A DNA stretch of 64,000 nucleotides, taken from the NCBI GenBank assembly GCA_021234155.1, contig JAJEKV010000019.1:5284284-5348283 (forward strand). The letters are read 5' to 3'. Below the pieces are notes generated by a model. The model searched no databases. It saw only the letters and a list, made by a program, of their open reading frames with translations, and was not told the origin of the DNA. The position numbers were made by a program, and so were the translations under genes. Within the stretch, counting starts at the first letter, position 1. Each line of letters starts with the position of its first letter. The DNA is from Isoetes taiwanensis. Lineage: Eukaryota > Streptophyta > Lycopodiopsida > Isoetales > Isoetaceae. This document shows, in pieces, positions 1 through 13,184 of this stretch.

Positions 1-570
1 CAGTCAATTAAAGTAAATATGAAGCTCCACTCATGTAAGCCATGAGTAAGTCCCACTTTGCCTTGTATGCATTGTTGGCCGAGACCATTGAATATTGCTT
101 TGTTTTGTGTGACAATGTTTATGTCATATGGGCATTCAGACTTGTTTTCAGTCACATATGAATAATCATCAAATTCTCCTTGGTTCACCCCTGAATGTTG
201 GCCAAGACTGCATTTTCTAGCCATGATGGTACACTTCCAGAAAGTTGATTATCTGATAACCTCCTAATTTTATGAACATGCATGGACTGTAAGCTTCTTG
301 TTTCGCTAGGATTCATTTACGAACATGCTTGCAAGAAAGAACATACAATTCTGATAGGCTTTTCATAGTAACCCAAGTGTCTGGAATTTCACTTTCCAAC
401 TCGTTATCATTTAACCACCTGCATAATGGTGTTTATTAGCATATTTACATAGACAATTGTATTCCTATATATACATAATAAATGACATACAAGGTATTCA
501 AGTTTGTGAAATTTGTTGCCCATTCAGCTGGTAATGTTTCTTTTAATTTGCAGTGGTGCATCTTCATGGA
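1..570 (-). pseudogene. Leucine-rich-repeat receptor-type gene fragment (3' part, runs off the left edge)
   Basis: Read on the minus strand, three blocks give leucine-rich repeats. The block near 570-484 reads CKLKETLPAEWATNFTNLNT, the one near 420-345 reads WLNDNELESEIPDTWVTMKS, and the one near 272-200 reads LSDNQLSGSVPSWLENA. Each is about one 24-residue repeat. At least two start just after an acceptor-like AG, with introns between, as in plant LRR receptor kinases that encode single repeats on separate exons. Past the third block the frame is less clear, though residues such as GLGQQCIQGKVGLTHGLHEW near 100-30 could continue it. No kinase domain is visible because the window ends. It may be a real gene cut by the window or a broken copy. 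The repeat assignment is fairly sure; the rest is inference. Confidence 0.5.
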
Positions 571-2380
571 ATTCATTTTGATACATTAGCCATAATTAAA
601 GAAATATAAAATAAAATAAGAGGGAGGTGGACGAGGGTGAATTTCATAAAGAAATGCATGGTACACAAAATCATTTTCTATCTAACGTATTCTTCATATA
701 TGCAACATGTATGATTTAATTCTAACTTATATGATAAATATCACACATATCATATTGTGGTCTAGTGCTAAAAAAACAACCTAGTTATCCTTTTGTTACT
801 CTCCTCATTCTTGAGCTACCATAATTTTTTCGTGTTACAATGATGGCATTGACAAGATTGGTCTACAACCCAAATCCTTTAAACTTAATTCCAGAACACT
901 TTTGTTAAAGCAATGTGTTTGGGATCCATGAAACCTTTAAAACAACATAAAGGTAATATGTTAAATGTTAAGAATATATTATTACTTTAGCTCTTGCAAT
1001 ATCTTAAACTCCTTGTATATTATTACTTTAGCTCTTGCAATATCTTAAACTCCTGCATTACAATTCCCATCTCGAACAGACACACATTTGACATTAACAT
1101 CAGGTGCAACGGATATCTTCATTCTCTCTGGATGATTGTTTCCAATAAGAAGAAGCCGGTCTATTTGGATTCACAAAAGTGCAAAAATTGAATTATGAAG
1201 GAGATAGTATGGAGGAATTTCATCAAACTTTAGTGGCTAGGGATCCTCAACATCAAGTCTAAGGTTGTAGGTTGACTCTGTAGCTACCCCCTCTTCGAAC
1301 TTGCGTAGGAGGTTGTCTATTTGCTATGTACTCACCTAATATTTACTCAATACAAGATTTTGTCGCGGCGGCCTTTGCCGCCGCTGTGCAATGCCTTTTA
1401 GTTCATATTTTGTAAAGATAAATGGAGTATGATGTTGCCAATAAGTAAAAAAAAAAAAGGGATTAGCTTGCTTGTTATGGTTGTAAGTAACAAACAAACT
1501 ATGTAGAAGTCTCATTACTCAGAGTAATTCTCAGGGAGTAGCCCAGCTTTTTGAATCGTCCACTAGCCAAGTTTATGTGTTCGGATGACATACTCTCAAT
1601 CGAGTGCTCCTTGATTATATTAGGTTTCTACACTACTAAAATGCATACAAAAGGCAAGTTTATGTGTCCAATTTATATATTCTCAATCAAGTATTGTTTA
1701 ATTATATTAGGTTTCTACATTTTTTTGAGGAGTTAACAGGCGCATCATGTGCTTCCTAGCTATTGTCACATAGCTACAATTCATTTTTTATTTTTTCCAG
1801 CACGATATTGCAAGGACAATACAATACATCATAAGTTGCCAAATGTCCTAGAATATTTTATGAGAATGTATTGGGGAATGGAAATTGGGGAGCGGGGGTC
1901 CTGGGAGTGGGTCTTGGATTGAATCCCCCAGTTGCACCTCCTCACAACATGGCGATTGGGGAATTAACCTTTTGATGACCTGTTGAGCGGAATAGAAGCC
2001 CCATTTTCTGTTTTGCAGCCAGAATAAGCTCCCTAGTCTCCATATTGTAAATAGAACGTACACACCAAATTTTCCTGATTATCCAAACTAAAAACATGAT
2101 CTTTGGATACAAAATGTAGATAGAACATGCACCAAACGTATAATGCACCTTATATGCGATAAATTAATTACTATATAACAAAGAAATCTATACAGTGAAG
2201 GTTAGCAAGACATATGTGCCCCCAAAAAATAAGCAAACTATATTTGCTTGCCAGAGTAATGTCTTACATTCGGATGTAAGACTATATATGCTCTTTAGAG
2301 ATTGATGACTTTCCTTAATATTTTTTCGATTTCTGTGATCCGAGGTTGGCAGTAAATTTTTTGCATATTTTTCTTTGAAC
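571..2380. other. No gene recognised; local duplications and one GC-rich palindrome
   Basis: AT-rich sequence with short open frames that look random. A 37-39 bp direct duplication lies at about 974-1053 (ATTATTACTTTAGCTCTTGC repeated). Two copies of a motif with AAGTTTATGTGT and TTAGGTTTCTACA lie at 1565-1730. A GC-rich palindrome at 1353-1391 is listed separately. Confidence 0.5.
1353..1391. repeat. GC-rich palindrome, GCGGCGGCC family (copy 1)
   Basis: The core GCGGCGGCC is followed after a short spacer by GCCGCCGC, in an otherwise AT-rich setting. It shares the lead-in TTTRTCGCGGCGGCC with copies at 58369, 58574 and 62306, so it belongs to a small dispersed family. No coding role is visible. 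Confidence 0.6.
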
Positions 2381-5300
2381 TTCTTTGAACATTCAAGCAT
2401 ACAACTTGTTGCTCAAGCCATCTTCACATCCAATTTTCCCAGAAAAAATCAAGGAATGTGCAACTACTTGTTCTGACAAAGCAATTGAAGTTGTGCAGCA
2501 AAGAATTGACAACCCCCGTAACAATGCTAGAGTAATCAAATTTGAGCTGCAGAATCCACCTATTTGTACTAAAGATGTTTGCTTCATGTAAAGTACTTGA
2601 TTAAAATTGGCAAGGTATACAATTACCTCATTTTTTGGAGAACCAGTTGGCTCGTCCACCATGGAATGGGAGAATGATCATCATAACATGTCTTTCGCTA
2701 TTGCCCTTTATGCGATAGCATAGTTAGAATTCTAAGAATGATATCCTCGAATAATCTTCCATCTGAAGGTCATATAAAAGATACATTTCTTTATCAGACA
2801 TTTGCAACTTGCAGTATGACACCTGATGACCATTCGATTGCAAGTTGCCCTTGTGTAAGCCCATGTTGCATGGATTCTCTGTTTGTTAAAAAATGCCCTC
2901 TAAAGTTAGAGAGTGTTGATACTCAAACGCCGTAGGAACCTAGCTTGCTCTTTTATAGTCGTGTTGTCATTGTTTCAAGAAAACTCGGCTTACTGTCTCA
3001 GGCTTATTCTTAAATGATGTTTTAAAGGCCATCCTTCTGCCAAGAAAGCCATGTGTTGTAATAATACTGAGTGCCACATGTAGAATAGATGTGAAATAAG
3101 CCACAGAGATAGGTAAAAGCTTACACTGTACACCTACTCACCTAGGCATCAGGGAATAAATTACTAATCGCCTATTTCTTATTAGCCAGAATGACTTTGG
3201 CTAAACTTGCTCGATATTAATCCCAAAACTTTCTGTGGTTTAGCTAAACTCTCCATATTTTTCCTCTCATACTTTCTAGCATTTAGCTAAACTAACCAAA
3301 ACATCATCCCAAAAATTTCTATGGTGTGGCCAACGGAAAATGGTAAGCCAAATTACTATACTTGTTTTCATATGTTTCCACTTATTTTAGTCATTTTCTT
3401 TATGAAAACATTGTAAAATAATGCTAGCTACTAAATCTATGACTAAATCAATTTATAATACTAGAAACTGGTAAAGGATTTTTATTGATAAAGCCCCTAC
3501 ACACTTAGATTCGAAGATCATCCATTCGTACCTGGTCTACCTGTAGCCTTCAACGGAGACTCAGCCGCAATAGTGCCGCTGATTGCAACAAACGACACAG
3601 TTTCTGTCTTGGTCCCATAATATAAGTTAATGGGTCATCCGTTTGTTGGCAAAATCCAATATCAGAACCTCCATCTTGCAGAATTCTAAGCAAAAAAAGG
3701 TAAAGAACAGAAGACCCTTTCAAATCTAAAGGCCTCGCTCAACAAATCTGCAAATACCTTGCCTCAATTGGCTCCTTAAGAAAGAATGGCCAAGAGAAAT
3801 AGAAACAAAGAGGAAGCAGTCACATATGAGACTGGTGTGAATGGGGCAGTCCAACAGCCACGGAATACTGAATCAACAGGTAACTCCTGACAACTGTGTT
3901 TAAGGAACTTCAAAAAATTTGCAGAGAAAAACCATGCCCCCATCACACTTCTTTTAATTTGGAAGTAAGAAGATCCTATTTCTTTTGTACAATGACCAAC
4001 CAGTTTCATCAGGTAAGGATTCCGCCTGGCTACCTCACCCACTGAAATAGAACTATGCCTGGAAATTTGGTTGCCATGACACAATCGGAAGACAATGTTT
4101 TCTTTTACAACAGAGAAACGTCCACAAAAAGAATGAAATCTCGGCAAACTATTCAAACCCCAGTTCAAAAGCTTAGCTATAAAATAAAACCTCCAAAGAC
4201 TGTCGAACTGCTGCTAATGGGCATGAAGCCGAATATAAATCATTGCTTCAAATTTCAAGGTATGCACAGAACTTCCTTAACTATAGCTGCTGATCAAATC
4301 GGAGCTTCCTGATGCCTTCCTATGAAAAACAAATGCTCAAAACAGACCTATCCTGAATGCCAATTAAACTGAATCACCCCGTTTATTCACGACTGCTACA
4401 TCCGAACATGGTCGCCTACAACTGCAGTGTTAATTTAAGCAGCACCAATTATATATGAAGCCGAAAAATAGGCCGAGAATTAGCTGGAAACTTCAAGAAG
4501 GAAGATAAAAAGCTTCTCGAACACCATACCGCATTCTAGAATATACATGTCACATGATCGAAACTTCCAGAAAAAACTACCTGCTTCCAAACTTTTTTTG
4601 TGCTCACACGTGTTCAATTTAATCCATAATTTTCCATAAAAAAAAATACAGACAGCTAAGCTGCCCCCTTAGCTTCCCTATTACAATTATATATTAGAGA
4701 TAATATAATTCTTTATCCTTGGAAAAAAGGGGGAGGGGGATATGAAGTAATCTCATTTATCATATTTTTTCTTCACCAATCTAACAAACTTACCATGAAT
4801 TGGATAATTAGTTTATACGCAACAGCCAATTTGGAGTGGTTTTCAATATATTCTAAGCATATTCCAACACAAATTTAAAATATGTCGAAAATCCACCTGA
4901 GGGAGGGTTTACCCCTCTAGGGGCAACCCAAAAACATAACTTGTGAATTACCCAAAAACATAACTTGTGAATTTTCTAGCTGAAAATAATTTCAGCTGAA
5001 ATTTCAAAATAAACGTATGTTTTTTCCAAGTATTATGGGTTAGGTTTGTGAGGGGGAATCTCAGCCGTGGATCTGGAGCATATCCTGGGTACGATGCCAG
5101 ATCAGCGGCCAGCATCTTTTTGGAGGAAAAATGGTCTGCCATTTCCTAAGGTCTCCATTAAAAAATCGCTTGCCATTTAGACCATGCATATCCCGGATAC
5201 GCAGACCATGCAGACCGCTAGATCAATCAGATGGGATCCATCAACAGGAGCCCCAGATCTTCTTGGGCCATATTAAACAATCTACGCTTTGCAACAAGCT

Positions 5301-6586
5301 TTGCCTCACCGCAAGAGGCTTTGCAATCCTCACCGCAAGAAGCTTTGCCTACTCTCCCGCCTTATCCTGCTCAAACAGCAAACAGCAGCCGCCATAGCCA
5401 CAAATTAGCGCCATACCTAAACCGCCATAGCCATAAACCACAAACCACAAACCGCCACAGCATCTGTGGGCTTCTCTGCTCTCTACCTACCTTCATCCCC
5501 ATACCTCCCTTCATCGCCATACCTCTTCATCGCCAAAAAAAAGAAGGGAGCATCCGCTTCTAACTCTAGCAAACAGATTCGAGCAGATGGCATCATGATG
5601 AAGCATGGCGGCAGCCCAGCAGATTTCTTCCACAGATAGCGTGAAAACCCTGATAGCAGTTGTCCCCATTGCGGCACAGGGGAGGGGCGGATAATACTAG
5701 GAAAAAGAGAATAAAGACAGGTGCATATTCTATTCTAATAAAATATTGTTCCCCACAGAACATCTAAATGGCAAGAAGCTCCTCAAAGCCCCTAAAATAT
5801 ACAGATTCCCATACTCATTCCAAATACGAAACAAAAAACGGGGAAGTTTATCTAGCTGAATATAATTTCATTTGGTTAGATCATATTCTCACCTATACTT
5901 GGAAATGCAATTTTTAAATTTGATGAATAAACAACATTTTCGTGATTTAAAAAACTAGAAAAGCTTTTTTTTATTTTATGGCTCATGGACAATGGTATGT
6001 TTGGCGTGTTCTTATTAAGACTCACATCCGCATATAGAATACACCCTAAATACAAGACACTAATACCCTACGTTAACATCAATCATGTTACATTGTAACA
6101 TCAACATATAGAATACACCCTAAATACAGGACACTAATACCCTATGTTAGCATCAGTCATGTTACATTGTAATTTAATGTAAAACGTGTTTAAAAATAGA
6201 ATTACTTTTTCTTAATAACCACACATCAAGCACTACAACCTAAATGGGGAACTCTGTCTTTAATTTCTCTGAATTAAGAAACTGTTACTCTTTATTTAGA
6301 TAGTCGCAATAGGTGCAGCTACTTCGCGCATCATACAAACTAACTATTCTTTTAACTACTTCAGAACAACTCAGTCAAGAAACTGACAAAATTCTGAGAG
6401 ATGGCGGCCAATAAAGCTTCAATTTCGTCAATTTAACTTACAATTGGAATAAAAAAGAGTCATAGGTAAGTCATTGGTGGCCAAAAATGTATGGAAGCCC
6501 TGGGGAGTATGAAATTACTAAGTAGCCCAGCCTATATATTAGTCTATTGATTTACAAACGGGTCAACAAAAAGATGATTCAGAGAA
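2381..6586. other. Long stretch without a recognised gene
   Basis: Several open frames occur here, but none shows a family signature I recognise. The best is plus 2385-2591, which ends ELQNPPICTKDVCFM and could be an exon of an unknown gene. A minus frame of 130 codons at 3776-4168 has no recognisable domain. A tandem duplication of about 75 bp lies at 6026-6172 (two copies of ATAGAATACACCCTAAATAC). Nothing else is supported. Confidence 0.4.
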
Positions 6587-7818
6587 CTACTCAAATGCCC
6601 ACTGATTTTCACGGCGGACTTCCTCTTCCTCCTCAGGTGTAAAATCATTCTTGATATTGAATATTGTCCTGATCTCTTCGGGAGTCTTCCCTTTGATCAT
6701 ATCAGCAACGGTCTGAGTAGTAAGGTCAAGCAGACTTTTCACATTCAAATAATTTGCAGCCTATAAACAAAACCAACCACTATGGATTAGGCGGCACAAA
6801 ATTACATGAGGAAGATAAACAGGAGATAGTACCACTATGGATTAGGCAACATAAAATTACATGAGGCAGATAAACAGGAGAAAGTAACATAAACACCATG
6901 AGAGAGAAGAGCATAACAGAGGAAGAACAAAATTCATTTACAATGGCCTCAATAACATTAGAAGATGCAAAAACAAAATTAATAGAAAATAACAGCCCAA
7001 AGGACAGTCATGATAAAGGAAAAGCTATGAGAAAATACACAAAGGACTACAATGTAAAGCTATCAGAACATGCACAATCGTAACAAATACAATGTAAACT
7101 TAGCAGAACATGCACAAGTGTAAGGAATACAGTATAAACTATCAGGACATGCACAATGGGTAAAGAGGACAACGTACTAAAAACCATAACACATTACACA
7201 CCTTCAAGTTCAGAAAGCAAATAAACAATCATATGCGAACTAATGCATAAGCAAAACCCTGCTAACTCAATTAAGTTCTGTGAACCCTAATATAGAAAAA
7301 AGAGAGCATGAAACTGCCGGCTCTGAGACTACATGAAATAAACCAAGACAAGAACGACTCGGGCACAAGAAATTCGCGTAAATGAACATATAAATAAAAT
7401 GCTCGGGCACAAACAATTTGCATAAACAAAACGGCTATGGCTAATGCACAAACAAAAGCTACACAATAACACAACACCACACCGCTAAGCCAACATAAAA
7501 GATGTAAGGAAAGAGCGGACTAACCAGAATAAGCTCAAAGAGGGTAGCCTGGTCGACTTTCACAAAATCCTGGTCCCAAGACTTGATCTCATCTTCAGTG
7601 GGAGAGACCTTATCGCCGGAAGGCTTAGCAGCATCGACATGGTACTTACTGTACTCAATGACCTTGGCAAGAATTTTGCTGGAGACATTGGGAAGAGGGA
7701 TGACACTGTCGGCGCCAGTATCCTCGATCATGTTCTTGATTGTGAGGGATTCAAAGGCGACGGCCTCCTCGACCTCGAACATCTCCTCGTCGGAGCTGCG
7801 CAGCTTGATCTTCGCCAT
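6587..7818 (-). CDS. SKP1: SKP1-like SCF ubiquitin ligase adaptor, two exons, apparently intact
   Basis: Exon 1 is 7818-7525 and exon 2 is 6760-6587, joined across a 764 bp intron with GT (GTTAGT) and AG ends. The product is 155 residues, the usual plant SKP1 length. The N-terminal POZ-like fold starts [20 protein letters not shown] and runs on through [11 protein letters not shown] and [17 protein letters not shown]. The C-terminal F-box-binding part has the hallmark [38 protein letters not shown] and the final [19 protein letters not shown]. In the family, SKP1 bridges cullin-1 and F-box proteins in SCF ligases, in nucleus and cytosol. The intron sits at the conserved position just before AANYLN. 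A TATA box lies about 60 bp upstream. No frameshift or premature stop is visible, so it is probably functional. Confidence 0.96.
6780..6893. repeat. Tandem duplication of about 55 bp inside the SKP1 intron
   Basis: CACTATGGATTAGG, AAAATTACATGAGG and AGATAAACAGGAGA each occur twice, about 55-57 bp apart, just downstream of exon 1 and before exon 2 on the minus strand. It lies within the intron and does not touch the splice sites. Confidence 0.7.
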
Positions 7819-7876
7819 AGCCGCAGAGCCTGCTCTGTCCGTTCTATTTGCCCCCTTTCCCTTCTTTTGTTCTTGC

Positions 7877-7882
7877 TATATA
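7877..7882 (-). promoter_or_regulatory. TATA box of the SKP1 gene
   Basis: TATATA on the minus strand about 60 bp upstream of the SKP1 ATG. This is a normal spacing for a plant core promoter with a short leader. Confidence 0.5.
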
Positions 7883-7944
7883 CCCCATCGCCTTTTCTAA
7901 GAGCCTTTTATGCCCCAGCCACGTGTTCCTTTATTTTTTGCTAA

Positions 7945-10500
7945 AAAGGGTATCCCATTACATTAAAGGGATCCCATTACATTAATTTTACCTCTCCACT
8001 TGACCTAATTTGGAGCCTACACTCGGGTGCCCCCATTCGGGGCTCTAGGAATGAAAATCTCGAGGTCCGTTAGCCTACGCTGTGAATGTCACCCTGGGCA
8101 TATTTATGTAGGGTTCACATCGTGCATTTTTTTTCATAGCTAAAGCGGTTTGGCTGGATCCGCGATGATCCTTTTTATCAACAGTCTGTTCACATGGCAT
8201 GCCTAGTGCCAGGTCCTTTTTGCTGAAGCTTTTTCAGCCGGATATAGGAGTTGATTGCCCAAATCCAATCAGCAGAAAAAAAAAATTATATGTGAATAGC
8301 GTGGTTGATTCATCGTTTGTCTAAAAGTAGATTAAAAAATAGATCAGCAGCAAGGAAAAATTAGGGCCAGCTCACGCTGCATAGGCTACACGTAGCAGAT
8401 TCAACCTGAGGTAATTTGTGCAGCACGGATTCAGCTGCTTACGTAGCTGATGCAAAAGGGTCTCATGTGAACAGGCCTTTAAGCCAATGCTAAATCACAA
8501 AAATACACTAAGTCCCCACAAGCACCTCACCTTGCTTGATTCAGGCCTTGAAATTTCTAAAAGCTCTAGTCCGATCGTTTCGAAGTCCGAGCTGCTCATG
8601 GGAGGTTGTTAATTTTGTTTTGTCTCATAGCGAATTTTAGACAATAAGTTTAAACAAATATAAGATGTGGCCTCCCAATTAAGTTGAAGCTTCTATCCAT
8701 CCAAAGCAACTCTATGGCCTACAATACGAATCAAACTTAAATAAGAATGTCCGCATTGTTTGCAACAAAATTGTATTGAAATATTCTTGGATAGAACTGG
8801 TAGGAGAATCATTAATATATAAAAACTTCATTCCAGGACCATTTCTCCCAGTTATATTATACCATCCAAAGCCTATTTAAAGACAGGCAATTATGGAAAA
8901 ACAATGAGAAGCACCTTTATGTTATAGAAAAAACAAAAGCAATCATTTATAAAGCCGCATTTAATTAAAGTGGGTCTCATGCAATTACCACTTTATTTTA
9001 GAACACTCTTATTTCTAACAATGACATGCAAAGCGTTTTTGCTCTACACTTGCATGTTCCACCAATCTCTCTCATGAATATCCTACACCAAATTTTGGCC
9101 CGTTCTGCCAATTTCTAAACAGCCATTATTGCTTCTTATTCTTTATAGGCTCTTCAAGAACCTTTTGAAACTATAGTCTATGAATCCAAAAAATTCGTAT
9201 GTGCACACTGCTTCAAAATTGAAACATGCAGATGTGATCGTGAGGAACGTGTAAATGGGACATGTGAATGCTTGAGGGATTCACCTATATGTATATTGGA
9301 TATGCCAACTGCAAATATGGGGGCAGGCAAAAATCCCCTTTACCACTATTCTAGCACAAAATCCCTTTTCATACTCCAATCCATCCCTCTGCAGTATACC
9401 CCATAAAATATTTCTAAAGATAAGCCAATAAGCCTTTATATGTATTCTCTGCCCATATTCAATTTTTTTTACATATTTCCATACATATTATATACTCCTT
9501 ACTATATTTTTCATGCAACTAAACATGTTTTTTGGTGCATATACATAAGCAAATGCTAATAAAAACCCCCTAAAGGTATTCGCTGATGTTAATTACGCAC
9601 TACAAATGTGCACCCCACTTGAATGCCAATGTTGTCAGATGGGAACCATCGAAGATGAATGCCATATTTCCCCGACATTTGTGACTATTTGAGTACTATA
9701 TATTGACCTCATTACATCTAATCAATTGTTACATTTGCTCTTGCAGACGCCTGCAATAATAGCATTAACATCCATGATTCTAAAGGTTCTTGACAATTCT
9801 AAAATAACTCCTGCATCATCACATTGGTATGTACAAATATACAGATATGCAGTTTCTCAACGAGTCTACCACCGTTAAGGTTTTCCCTTGTTAACCCTTC
9901 GGGGCAGGGTTTTTTAAATCCTAAGCAGTAATGGCTTGTTGTACTCTCTTTCTTATATTGAGTCTTATAGACCCTTTGATCTCCGTGGAGTATAAAATTC
10001 AATTGAATTCAATTTCAATTTAAAAAATATATGTATTTGTAAAACCTAGTTTTTTAGCAGTTATTCTTTCTTATATTGAGTCCTGTAAATCCTTTAGTCT
10101 TCGTGGAGTATAATATTCAATTCAATTCAATTTCAATTAAGAAAATATATTTATTTTCTTTACCTGGGAGAATATTGTTTGTATTTTGTGGATGCTAGAG
10201 AAATTTGTATTAGATATATTGGCATTCAATACTACGATTCCAGTTGTTTATTGGGTTTGAAATTTTGGATGCATTAGAGTATTACGTATACAGGAGTGTT
10301 CATTTAGAGGACATTCTTGAGATGGAAACACGGCGGCACGCAGCATGGGAGCCCTGTTGACATCTCAGGAATGTCCCCTAAATGGAAAGTCTAGATTTGC
10401 AATATTGTTATCCCCTTCTTCAGTTGTAGTTTTTGTAGCATCGGTGGTTTATGGAGACAGTTTTTTAGCCTCTTTGCTTTGATGAAATATCCCCCATTTT
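7945..10500. other. Intergenic stretch upstream of SKP1 with no gene recognised
   Basis: AT-rich sequence without convincing open frames. A short duplication lies at 9955-10160, where TCTTATATTGAGTC and GGAGTATAA.ATTCAATT recur about 115 bp apart. Nothing else is supported. Confidence 0.4.
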
Positions 10501-10508
10501 GTGATGCT

Positions 10509-11129
10509 CTATGCCCTACGTTTCTCTTCCATTATATCATCTACCAATACTGCGGATTTGTGCTTCATCTCTGCTAGATTTTTATTTGCTTCCATTTCTT
10601 TCTCATTTACTTCGGTTTCTACTTCCTCCATAGGTGAAATTTCCATGGATGAATCTGACCTGCTAGACTGTGGAGTTTTTCTGCCCATATGCACTATCTC
10701 CTGTCCTTGCCCCTAACATTGTAGTTTTCAATTTTCAAATAGCTCCGATAGCGCTCACACTTGCCTTAGAATCCAGATCTTCCCCTGCTATTGTTGCCTA
10801 CTCCATTGCCATTTGCTCCCTTTGGGGAGTATACTATGTGAAGCAGAGGTGGCTGCAAATGGGACAGGATTCTTATCCGACAAACTATGGAGATGATTTA
10901 CCTTATGCAGGGCAGAAGCCCCAATTTTTAGATCCGGATTGTTGGAAGTCCCATCGACTAGAGGCGATTTGCAGGCTCCTAAAGCCTGCCAATTGGCTGT
11001 TGTCCAGCCTGAACCGACGCTGGCAGGACAGACTGGAGGCCATGGGGCCCTGTTGTGCACACCTGGGTCGAACCCAGGCCAGTTCCCGACAGCCGCCAAA
11101 GCGGTCGTTTTTGCTGCGCCTTCAACCAC
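10509..11129 (-). pseudogene. Possible decayed ORF, charged region; perhaps LINE ORF1-like
   Basis: On the minus strand a Glu/Lys-rich stretch (SSMEISPMEEVETEVNEKEM and after, 10509-10694) lies downstream of a second open frame (10788-11129), separated by frame changes and a stop. The composition looks more like protein than the opposite strand does. Plant LINE ORF1 proteins often end in a low-complexity charged tail, but I see no zinc knuckle here, so that identity is only a guess. Confidence 0.2.
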
Positions 11130-11257
11130 TTCCCCAAATATAGTGAAAAAATAGGGTAAGATGTTGGGAATTAGTTATGGCATGAAATGGAATAATCGAA
11201 TGCATAGGATTTGATGTGATTTGAAATCATATTGCCTACGGAGACCATAGGGCAATA

Positions 11258-11700
11258 TGTAGCAAAATAACAGGGGTTCCAGGGGAATTTGATATGGATG
11301 TAAAAAAAAAAACAATTCCTAAAACCAAAGATCATATATCCCTAAAACAATCGAATAAGTTGTTATAAAAAAAAACATAGATTCAAGATAAAAAATAATC
11401 GCATTAGCTCACTGGGTATATTGGTTAAAGTAGTCTTATTAGGATATTGAATTATTTTGGTAGAGGTTCAAGTCAAGTATTTCATATTCTAAAATCTTAG
11501 GCAAAGTGTATAGAGGTTCGATATTCCCTCAAAACCTTCAGTGAAATCGTATTTCGTATTTCGTATTTCAAAATCATAGACGCCTCCAATCATAAATGAC
11601 TATAAACGAAACGAGAGGTGCTCACAGGCCCCAACATACGACCTGGTCATAGGTTTGATGAATTCGACGATTGTGGTAGAATATGTAGCATAATAACAGG
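11258..11700 (+). repeat. Dispersed tRNA-box repeat, solitary unit
   Basis: About 440 bp matching the units at 14288-14873 and 41557-42314. It starts with TAGCAAAATAACAGGGGTTCC and ends near GTGGTAGAATATG. It carries an A-box-like TTAGCTCACTGGGTA near 11404, while the B-box position (near 11465) is diverged to GGTTCAAGTC. The 3' part repeats AATCGTATTTCGTATTT. The two Pol III boxes suggest a tRNA-derived SINE-like origin. Confidence 0.65.
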
Positions 11701-11992
11701 GGGTTTTCTTTGTGTTTTTGTACACTTTTTACAAAGGTTTTTCTAAGATTTCATGGCGTATTCGAATGGATGTACTAATGCGTACATCTAGAGTGCACCA
11801 TTTCTTAGTCGTTGATTTAGCTTTTTTTTTTCAATAGTCCAACATTTACGTGGATAGCATTTTAGGGCAAAGAATGGCGCAATGGCAGAATGGTTTGGGG
11901 GATCGATGAATCCTATTCTTTTCAAATCCGGCAGAGTTCCATATAGTTGGAAAAAATTGTGGTAACCTTTTAGGGTTCTCGGCCAGTTTTCC

Positions 11993-12379
11993 TTACAAGG
12001 GGCAGGTAGCGTGAAATTTGAACCAGACGTCTATGCAGCGGCTATGGAACATATGCTTGCAGCTTGGCAGCATGCTGGCTTTTTCTCTCTGCGAAAATTC
12101 GGTAAGGAATACTGCGCATTCAAAACCCTCTTTGCATTCTGTTTTCTCAATTTCCGTTACAGTCAGAGAATCTCTGATTTCTTTTTCCAGCTCCAATTTT
12201 CCGCCCGATTCTGGGTTTCCTGCAGTGGCGCTGTTTGCCGGAACTCTGGATCCTTGGGTCGTGCATCTGGTGCAAATCAACGACATTTTTAGACCGGCCA
12301 GGATTACGAAAAGAACGCAGAACACAGCGAAGGCAAAAATAAGAACCCCTTTCATGCTGCCGATCCCTTGTTCTTCCAC
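11993..12379 (-). pseudogene. ATL-type RING-H2 E3 ligase remnant
   Basis: A hydrophobic N-terminal segment (VLIFAFAVFCVLFVILAGL, about residues 12-30) is followed by a RING-H2 region, CAVFLTEF then LPSCKHMFHSRCIDVWFKFH and ATCPL. ATL ligases have one membrane helix, a GLD-like segment and a RING-H2 with eight zinc ligands. Here the second cysteine is Phe (CAVFL for the usual CAVCL). The frame also stops right after CPL, so the last cysteine of the C-P-x-C pair is missing. The order of parts fits the family, but the finger cannot bind both zincs, so this is probably a pseudogene or a captured fragment. It lies close to the PIG-M and RDR fragments. Confidence 0.6.
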
Positions 12380-12563
12380 AGCCTGTGGAATTTGGTATGA
12401 AGAGATTGGATTTGAGAAGTGGGCTTGGAACAGAAAGCGAAACTGTTGTAGGCCATAACCGATTTGAAGCCTTCGATGATTTGAGAAGAGGTCTTTTGCC
12501 TTTAGTCAATGGAAGGAACGTTCTCTTTGTTTTCTGTTGTGCAGGTTCTTGAAATTTGTTCAT

Positions 12564-13180
12564 CTGCTCCAGGTAAGGAGTATAATTTGTTGGCTATAGG
12601 GATTTCGGTTGTGGCACATGCTTGACCTCGCAGCTCTTCATACTGCATGGTCATCTAGTTGCTTAATCTTGCAAAGATTAGGCGTTTTTCCAGGCTAATA
12701 AAGTTCAATCCAACATGCCCCAATCCAAGTGAGTCCTCATCCAAAATGTAGCACTTATGTGAAAAAAATGGTCGTGGTACTGTTGGTGGCTAGAGCACTT
12801 CGAATGGCACTTAGAGCTGATAATCCATGGCGATTTCTATAGCTGCTACTTTAAACATTGCTAAGGCAGAGATTTTGGGCACTATTCTGGCGAAGACAGA
12901 TAAGAAGTGTAGCAACAAAGAGATCTCTCTTGATTTTTGAATTCTGTCGGTGAGGAGCTGAAGTCATGAAATCGATGAGACAAACCATGGAGAACTAGAG
13001 CCTTTTCAGTGAGTCTCTATCGCGTAAAACATGGTTATGGATTAATATGCATTCCCAAATCATCAAAAGAATATCAGCTCTGCAATTTATTCAATTCTGT
13101 ATGTCCCATTTTCAAAACCCTTCTTTGTCACTTTTTGCAGGTAATTCTTTGGTTTAAAAGATGAACTACTATTCTTTGAT
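12564..13180. other. No gene recognised between RING and PIG-M fragments
   Basis: No frame with a recognisable family occurs here. The stretch may be filler between captured gene pieces. Confidence 0.35.
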
Positions 13181-13184
13181 ACAT

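Noticed and set aside
2385-2591. 68-codon plus frame ending ICTKDVCFM
   Set aside because: Looks protein-like but no family, start context or neighbouring exon was found. Kept only as a remark.
11060-11085. T-arm-like palindrome (CCTGGGTTCGACCCAGG on the minus strand), possible tRNA gene
   Set aside because: No D-arm, anticodon stem or acceptor stem can be placed around it. Probably chance within a coding-like repeat.
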